Of a stretch of DNA of 10,000 nt, positions 6,084-10,000 are shown in pieces. The position numbers and the translations under genes were made by a program. This stretch comes from Thiobacillus sp. GTDB taxonomy: Bacteria > Pseudomonadota > Gammaproteobacteria > Burkholderiales > Thiobacillaceae. Each line of letters begins with the position of its first letter. The first letter of the stretch is position 1. The stretch spans positions 1 through 10,000 of the forward strand of contig JAIWOL010000125.1 in assembly GCA_020216925.1 (NCBI GenBank), written 5' to 3'. A model generated the notes under the pieces. It made no database searches, was not told where the DNA came from, and was given only the letters and a program-made list of their open reading frames with translations.

Positions 6084-7115
6084 ATGAAAGCGATTGCACG
6101 CGCGCTCGTTCTCGGGCTGGTTTTGACCCATGCGACGTATCCTGCACATGCCAGCCTCTTCGGCTTCAAGCTTGGGGGCGACAAGAAGGAGGAAGGCCAG
6201 GCTTCCGGCTCGGCCGGGCCGGATGGCGCGCAAGGCGAGGCGAAGGAACTGGAGAAGTGCGATAAACCTTACGGTACTCTGGCGGTGGTCGAGCCGCAGG
6301 ACGCCGTGATCTCGCACCTGCTGCAATACGGTCTGCAATCCCCCACCGGCCTGATCCGCATGATGGTCCAGCAATCCAACTGTTTCGTGCTGGTGGAGCG
6401 CGGCCGCGCCATGCAGAACCTGATGCAGGAACGCCAGCTTGCCGAATCGGGCGAACTGCGCAGAGGGTCCAACATGGGCAAGGGACAGATGGTGACTGCC
6501 GACTACGTATTGACACCCGATGCGGTGTTTTCCAGCAAGGACTCCGGCGGCGTCGGCGGCGTGCTGGGCGGGCTGGGGGTGTTCGGCGCGGTCGCCGGTC
6601 TGGTTGCCGCCGGACTCAAGTTCAAATCGGCACAGACGACCATGATCCTGTCAGATTCGCGGACTTCGCTACAGATCGCATCCGCTACAGGCAACGCCGA
6701 AAAAACCGACTGGAGCATTGGCGGCCTGCTGGTCGGCGGCGGCGCGGTAGGCGGGCTGGGCGGTTACACCAATACGCCGGAAGGCAAGGTGATTGCTGCG
6801 AGCTATCTCGACAACTGGAACAACATCGTACGCTCGATCCGGGGCAATCCGGAAATGCAACGCCAGGAAATCAGCCTCAAGGGAAAATCCGGCCAGCCGA
6901 CCAAGGCCGGAGCGGTATTCAACGAAGGCGACGTGCTGACGGGCAAGATCGGCGGCCTGAAGATTTATGCCCAGCCCAGCAAGTCGTCCAAGGTGGTCTT
7001 TACCCTCGCGCGCGGCGAGGAAGTCATTTACACCGGCAAGGACAAGGATGGTTTCATCTCGGTGCAGGGGCAGGATGGCGAGGGCTGGGTCGAGCAGGTC
7101 ATGGTCAGGAGGTAA
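6084..7115 (+). CDS. Exported CsgG-like protein with C-terminal SH3-like domain
   Basis: A 343-residue protein with a Sec signal peptide (Lys/Arg then a hydrophobic core, residues 1-23; likely cut AHA|S). Residues about 60-150 resemble CsgG/curli-assembly proteins: YGTLAVVEP, then CFVLVERGRAMQNLMQERQ (100-118) and ADYVLTP. Two Gly-rich hydrophobic stretches follow (about 154-176 and 212-226), then GKVIAASYLDNWNNIV. The last 55 or so residues look like a bacterial SH3 domain (LKIYAQPSKSSKVVFTL ending GWVEQVMV). Real CsgG is a lipoprotein forming the outer-membrane curli secretion pore. This protein has no lipobox cysteine and no curli genes nearby, so it is probably a periplasmic or envelope-associated relative of unknown function. 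ATG 6084 is chosen for its Shine-Dalgarno and signal peptide, although the frame is open upstream. Confidence 0.8.
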   Translation: MKAIARALVLGLVLTHATYPAHASLFGFKLGGDKKEEGQASGSAGPDGAQGEAKELEKCDKPYGTLAVVEPQDAVISHLLQYGLQSPTGLIRMMVQQSNCFVLVERGRAMQNLMQERQLAESGELRRGSNMGKGQMVTADYVLTPDAVFSSKDSGGVGGVLGGLGVFGAVAGLVAAGLKFKSAQTTMILSDSRTSLQIASATGNAEKTDWSIGGLLVGGGAVGGLGGYTNTPEGKVIAASYLDNWNNIVRSIRGNPEMQRQEISLKGKSGQPTKAGAVFNEGDVLTGKIGGLKIYAQPSKSSKVVFTLARGEEVIYTGKDKDGFISVQGQDGEGWVEQVMVRR

Positions 7116-7133
7116 AACTCCCGGGGCACTCAC

Positions 7134-7158
7134 AAGCCGGGGCTTGCCCCGGCTTTTT
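7134..7158 (+). terminator. Intrinsic terminator after the CsgG-like gene
   Basis: AAGCCGGGG (7134-7142), loop CTTG, CCCCGGCTT (7147-7155), then T to 7158, with five T in a row from 7154. It starts 18 bp after the stop. It also lies 13 bp beyond the stop of the convergent DUF4936 gene; on that strand the hairpin is followed only by TTGTG, so it would be a weaker terminator there. Confidence 0.88.
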
Positions 7159-7170
7159 CATGTCGGGCAT

Positions 7171-7458
7171 TCACGCTTCGGTATCGCGCGACAGGAAACA
7201 TTCGAGATGGCGTTCGCCAGCCAGGCAGGACGCCAGACCGGATTCGGCGGCGGCACGGTCGAGCGCGCTGGCGAATGCCGTCCAGTCCGCGATGCCCTCG
7301 TAAATTTCCATCCAGGTGGAGGGATCGTTGCAGCGTTGCATGATGCGCGGCGGCAGCGTACAAAAAGTCCGCATGGCCCGCATCTGCGCCGACGCCCGCG
7401 CCAGGGCGTCGGCGCTGCGCTCGGGACGGACGCGGTAGTAGACGTAAACCGCGCGCAC
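7171..7458 (-). CDS. DUF4936 family protein
   Basis: A 95-residue cytoplasmic protein without signal peptide or membrane segment. It starts with GTG (complement of 7456-7458), directly after the ygfZ stop TAA with no base between, so it is almost certainly translated by coupling. The pattern YVYYRVRPE at the start, PRIMQRC in the middle, TWMEIYEGI (about 48-56) and RHLECFL near the end matches my recollection of DUF4936, a small, mainly betaproteobacterial family of unknown function. The fold looks like an alpha/beta ferredoxin-like or antibiotic-monooxygenase-type (ABM) dimer, inferred from the spacing only. The constant neighbour is ygfZ, hinting at a role near Fe-S or folate chemistry, but no catalytic residues are evident. 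Confidence 0.72.
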   Translation of the reverse strand: MRAVYVYYRVRPERSADALARASAQMRAMRTFCTLPPRIMQRCNDPSTWMEIYEGIADWTAFASALDRAAAESGLASCLAGERHLECFLSRDTEA

Positions 7459-8487
7459 TTATTCCGGCACAACGTAAGGGAGCGGCCTGAGCGTCAGGGC
7501 GGGACCGTCGGCAGTCTCGAGGTGCAGGGTCTGGCTGCGCGCGCTTTCAATCTGGATGACGGCCAGGAGGTCGTAGCCGCCCGCGGGAGCCGGGGCGGCA
7601 TTCACCACCATGCCGCTTGCCTGCTCGCCAGGATCGGCGCTGTAGAGGCTGTCGCCGGGGGCGGCCGGTCTTTCGACGTGTCCCAGAAACATGCGTCGCT
7701 TGAGTTTGCCCAGATACTGGCTGCGCGCGACGATTTCCTGACCCGGGTAACAACCCTTCTGAAAGCTCACGCCACCCAGCACCTCGTAGTTCACCATCTG
7801 CGGCACGAACTGTTCCTGGGTGGCGGCGACGATCATCGGAATGCCGGCAGTAAGACGCAGCCAGTCCCACACCGGTGCGCCCACCGGCTTGGCGAGGGTC
7901 TTGAGGCTGTGCCACACAGCTTGCGCCCGGTCCGGGTGCAGGGCCAGGACGAACTTGTCGGCGCCGACGCGCACGACCCGGCCTGCCGGGTGGGCAACCG
8001 ACTGCATGGTCGATTCAGGTATCGGGCCCACAGCGGCTGCAACGGCGTCGGGCGCGGCAGGGCCGGCCACGACCAGGCGCACGCGCTCGTCGCTGGCGTC
8101 GCGTCCCCGGGTTTTTGCGCGCAACACGAACATCGACAGGCGTTTGAGCACGCTCGGCAGAATGTCGCCCGACAACTGAAGACAGGTGTCATCGCCGTCC
8201 CGCCACACCAGAAAATTGCCGAGCAGGCGGCCCTTGGGCGTGCAGTAACCGCTCCATTGCGCGCCGTCGGCGTGCAGGGCGCGCACGTCATTGGTAAGCT
8301 GTCCATGCAGAAACTCGGTGGTTTCCTCGCCACAAAAGGCGATGACTCCAAGCTGCGACAGATCGGCCATCACGGTAGCGTCGAGAGCGGCGGCACGTTC
8401 GGCGGCCGCATCGCCAAAGTGGACGACGCCGCCGTTTTCCAACTGGGCGTTCTGCGACAGGAGAAAGGTTTTCCAGGATTCGATCAC
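7459..8487 (-). CDS. ygfZ: Folate-binding protein YgfZ (GcvT-like, Fe-S cluster maintenance)
   Basis: A 342-residue aminomethyltransferase-like (GcvT-fold) protein. In E. coli, YgfZ uses tetrahydrofolate to help build or repair certain Fe-S enzymes such as MiaB. The diagnostic motif is KGCYPGQEIVARSQ with its conserved Cys, about two thirds along; also seen are LHGQLTNDV near the N-terminus, CTPKGRLLGNF, and a C-terminal beta-barrel part. The start is uncertain. GTG (complement of 8485-8487) gives the expected short N-terminus before ESWKTFL; a TTG at 8511 would add 8 residues (HFEIKTI). Neither has a good Shine-Dalgarno. It is the first gene of a two-gene unit with DUF4936 and is divergent from the YgfX-like gene. 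Confidence 0.92.
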   Translation of the reverse strand: MIESWKTFLLSQNAQLENGGVVHFGDAAAERAAALDATVMADLSQLGVIAFCGEETTEFLHGQLTNDVRALHADGAQWSGYCTPKGRLLGNFLVWRDGDDTCLQLSGDILPSVLKRLSMFVLRAKTRGRDASDERVRLVVAGPAAPDAVAAAVGPIPESTMQSVAHPAGRVVRVGADKFVLALHPDRAQAVWHSLKTLAKPVGAPVWDWLRLTAGIPMIVAATQEQFVPQMVNYEVLGGVSFQKGCYPGQEIVARSQYLGKLKRRMFLGHVERPAAPGDSLYSADPGEQASGMVVNAAPAPAGGYDLLAVIQIESARSQTLHLETADGPALTLRPLPYVVPE

Positions 8488-8531
8488 GATGGTCTTGATT
8501 TCGAAATGCAATCCGAAAAGTGTACACGCGG

Positions 8532-8963
8532 ATGCGTGAGTTGAAACTCAAGCCCTCGCGCCGACTGGGTTGGATGACGCTCGGACTGGGTCTGCTGGCG
8601 GGTGTTGCGGTCACGCGAACTGCGTTGCCGATACCCTGGCAGGCGGGATTGATTGCCGGGACCTGTCTGGCAACATTCTGGCAACTGAGGCGCATGGCGC
8701 GCGTGCCCCGCATGGCACTCGCGGACGATGGCAGCCTGAACGTCCGTGAGGACGATGGCGACTGGCGCAAGGCGACAGTCCTGCCGGACAGCTTCGTGTC
8801 CCCGGCCATGATCGTGATGCGTTATCAGCTGCCGGGCGCGCGGGCGCGCAGTCTGACGCTGCTGCCTGACAGCGCCTCTACAGACGATTTTCGTCGGCTC
8901 AGGGCGTCGCTTCGCTGGGCGCGCCGCACACGCTCGGACACATCGTCCCCGGACGAGGGTTGA
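8532..8963 (+). CDS. Small two-helix membrane protein, YgfX/CptA-like
   Basis: A 143-residue protein. A basic start ([12 protein letters not shown]) is followed by two predicted membrane helices (about residues 13-32 and 38-54, split by a Pro-rich turn), RRMARVPR, a soluble domain with [14 protein letters not shown], then [20 protein letters not shown]. This order matches YgfX (CptA), an inner-membrane protein that in E. coli has been described as a toxin acting on the cytoskeleton and is paired with YgfY/SdhE. No SdhE-like gene is in the window. ATG 8532 was preferred to GTG 8520; both lack a strong Shine-Dalgarno. Betaproteobacteria often carry such a gene beside nadB, and here its last 65 bp overlap nadB tail-to-tail. 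The match rests on pattern, not a search. Confidence 0.65.
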   Translation: MRELKLKPSRRLGWMTLGLGLLAGVAVTRTALPIPWQAGLIAGTCLATFWQLRRMARVPRMALADDGSLNVREDDGDWRKATVLPDSFVSPAMIVMRYQLPGARARSLTLLPDSASTDDFRRLRASLRWARRTRSDTSSPDEG

Positions 8964-9999
8964 GCACGGTGTTGCCGGCGATGGGCAGGGTATCCGGGTA
9001 GTCGCGGCTGGTGTGGAGCCCGCGGCTTTCCTGCCGCAGCTGGGCGGAGCGGATGATCAGGTCGGCGGTCTGAACGAGATTGCGCAGCTCGATCAGGTCA
9101 TTGCTGACACGGAAGTTGCGGTAGAACTCGTCGATTTCTGCGCGCAGCAGGCGCACGCGGTGCGAGGCGCGCGCAAGCCGCTTGTTGGTGCGGACGATAC
9201 CCACGTAATCCCACATGAAGCGGCGCAACTCGTCCCAGTTGTGGGAGATGACGACTTCCTCATCCGGGTCGGTGACGCGCGAAGCGTCCCAGTCAGGCAG
9301 TTTCAGCGCGGGAGCGGCCGGAGTGGCAAGGATGTCGGCAGCCGCGGCGTGCCCGAACACCAGGCATTCCAGCAGCGAGTTGGAAGCCAGGCGGTTGGCG
9401 CCATGCAGGCCGGTGAAGCTGACTTCGCCCACGGCGTGCAGGTTGCACAGGTCGGTGCGCGCCTTCAGGTCGGTGACCACGCCGCCGCAGGTGTAATGCG
9501 CGGCAGGCACAACCGGAATCGGCTGCCGGGTAATGTCGATCCCCAGTTCGAGACAGCGCGTGTAGATCGTTGGGAAATGCTCGCGTACAAAATCCGCCGG
9601 CTTGTGGCTGATGTCGAGGAACATGCAGTCTATGCCGCGTTTTTTCATTTCGAAGTCGATGGCGCGCGCAACCACGTCGCGTGGCGCCAGTTCGGCGCGC
9701 GCGTCGTGCAGATGCATGAAGCGCGAGCCGTCCGGCAACAGCAAATGGCCGCCTTCGCCCCGCACCGCTTCGGTGATGAGGAAGGATTTTGCATGCGGGT
9801 GATACAGGCAGGTGGGATGGAATTGCACGAATTCCAGATTGCCCACGCGACAGCCGGCGCGCCAGGCCATGGCGATCCCGTCGCCGGTCGAGGTGTCGGG
9901 ATTGGTCGTGTAAAGGTAAACCTTGCCCGCGCCACCGGTGGCCAGCACGGTGTGTCCGGCCGCAAAAGTCTCGACTTCGCCCGTGCCGCGGTTTAGCGC
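8899..9999 (-). CDS. nadB: L-aspartate oxidase (5' partial)
   Basis: The C-terminal 366 residues of the FAD enzyme that oxidises L-aspartate to iminoaspartate, the first step of de novo NAD synthesis, working with NadA. Complete enzymes have about 520-540 residues, so 150-170 N-terminal residues, including the dinucleotide-binding start, lie beyond the right edge. The frame is open to 9999; the GTG at 9948 is internal. Seen: [33 protein letters not shown] (substrate-site His), [21 protein letters not shown] (active-site Arg and FAD contacts), and the helical C-terminal domain with [14 protein letters not shown] ending after SRDYPDTLP. It diverges after RDYP and extends about 28 residues, the part that overlaps the YgfX-like gene. 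Confidence 0.96.
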   Translation of the reverse strand, partial: ALNRGTGEVETFAAGHTVLATGGAGKVYLYTTNPDTSTGDGIAMAWRAGCRVGNLEFVQFHPTCLYHPHAKSFLITEAVRGEGGHLLLPDGSRFMHLHDARAELAPRDVVARAIDFEMKKRGIDCMFLDISHKPADFVREHFPTIYTRCLELGIDITRQPIPVVPAAHYTCGGVVTDLKARTDLCNLHAVGEVSFTGLHGANRLASNSLLECLVFGHAAAADILATPAAPALKLPDWDASRVTDPDEEVVISHNWDELRRFMWDYVGIVRTNKRLARASHRVRLLRAEIDEFYRNFRVSNDLIELRNLVQTADLIIRSAQLRQESRGLHTSRDYPDTLPIAGNTVLNPRPGTMCPSVCGAPSEATP

Positions 10000-10000
10000 A

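Noticed and set aside
6967..8544. 525-codon plus-strand open frame
   Set aside because: It begins inside the CsgG-like gene, crosses a terminator and runs antisense to DUF4936 and ygfZ, whose frames carry clear family motifs. It is a GC-rich shadow with low-complexity translation.
8883..8895. Hairpin GACGA-TTT-TCGTC just past the nadB stop
   Set aside because: Short stem, no T-tract in the minus direction, and it lies within the coding sequence of the YgfX-like gene.
9013..9996. 327-codon plus-strand frame opposite nadB
   Set aside because: The minus strand encodes well-conserved NadB motifs throughout; this is its antisense shadow.

Overview
This window looks like a stretch of chromosome from a GC-rich betaproteobacterium, most likely of the Rhodocyclales type (Azoarcus/Thauera-like; inferred from gene order and protein character, not from a search). 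The basis is the cluster rpsF-priB-rpsR-rplI-dnaB-alr, and further on a ygfZ-DUF4936 pair and a YgfX-like gene lying tail-to-tail with nadB. Almost every base belongs to a gene. No gap exceeds about 130 bp, and I see no rRNA, tRNA, insertion sequence, phage gene or CRISPR array.

Layout. (1) 2-1420 (+): the C-terminal two thirds of a PLP-dependent Orn/Lys/Arg decarboxylase, cut by the left edge. (2) 1421-1539: a promoter and leader with two hairpins. (3) 1540-2983 (+): ribosomal protein S6, primosomal protein PriB, ribosomal proteins S18 and L9, closed by a strong terminator at 3003-3030. (4) 3031-3112: a compact promoter region with a perfect 9-base DnaA box, apparently giving an almost leaderless dnaB message. 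(5) 3113-5591 (+): dnaB (replicative helicase), then alr (alanine racemase) 4 bp downstream. (6) 5595-5957 (-): a TusE/DsrC-family protein that has lost both signature cysteines. (7) 5958-6083: divergent promoters with an imperfect inverted repeat between them. (8) 6084-7115 (+): an exported CsgG-like protein with a C-terminal SH3-like domain, followed by a terminator. (9) 7171-8487 (-): ygfZ and a DUF4936 gene with no base between stop and start. (10) 8532-8963 (+): a small two-helix membrane protein resembling YgfX/CptA. (11) 8899-9999 (-): the C-terminal part of L-aspartate oxidase, overlapping the YgfX-like gene by 65 bp and cut by the right edge.

How it fits together. Regions 3-5 join translation and replication: S6 and S18 are 30S partners, L9 is a 50S protein, PriB acts in replication restart and DnaB is the fork helicase. 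alr supplies D-alanine for the cell wall. The remaining genes are mostly housekeeping (Fe-S/folate protein YgfZ, NAD synthesis) plus a few poorly understood proteins. I found no clear new multi-gene system. The best leads are the cysteine-less DsrC homologue, the DnaA box with a leaderless-looking dnaB start, the non-lipidated CsgG-SH3 protein, and the inverted repeat between the two divergent promoters.
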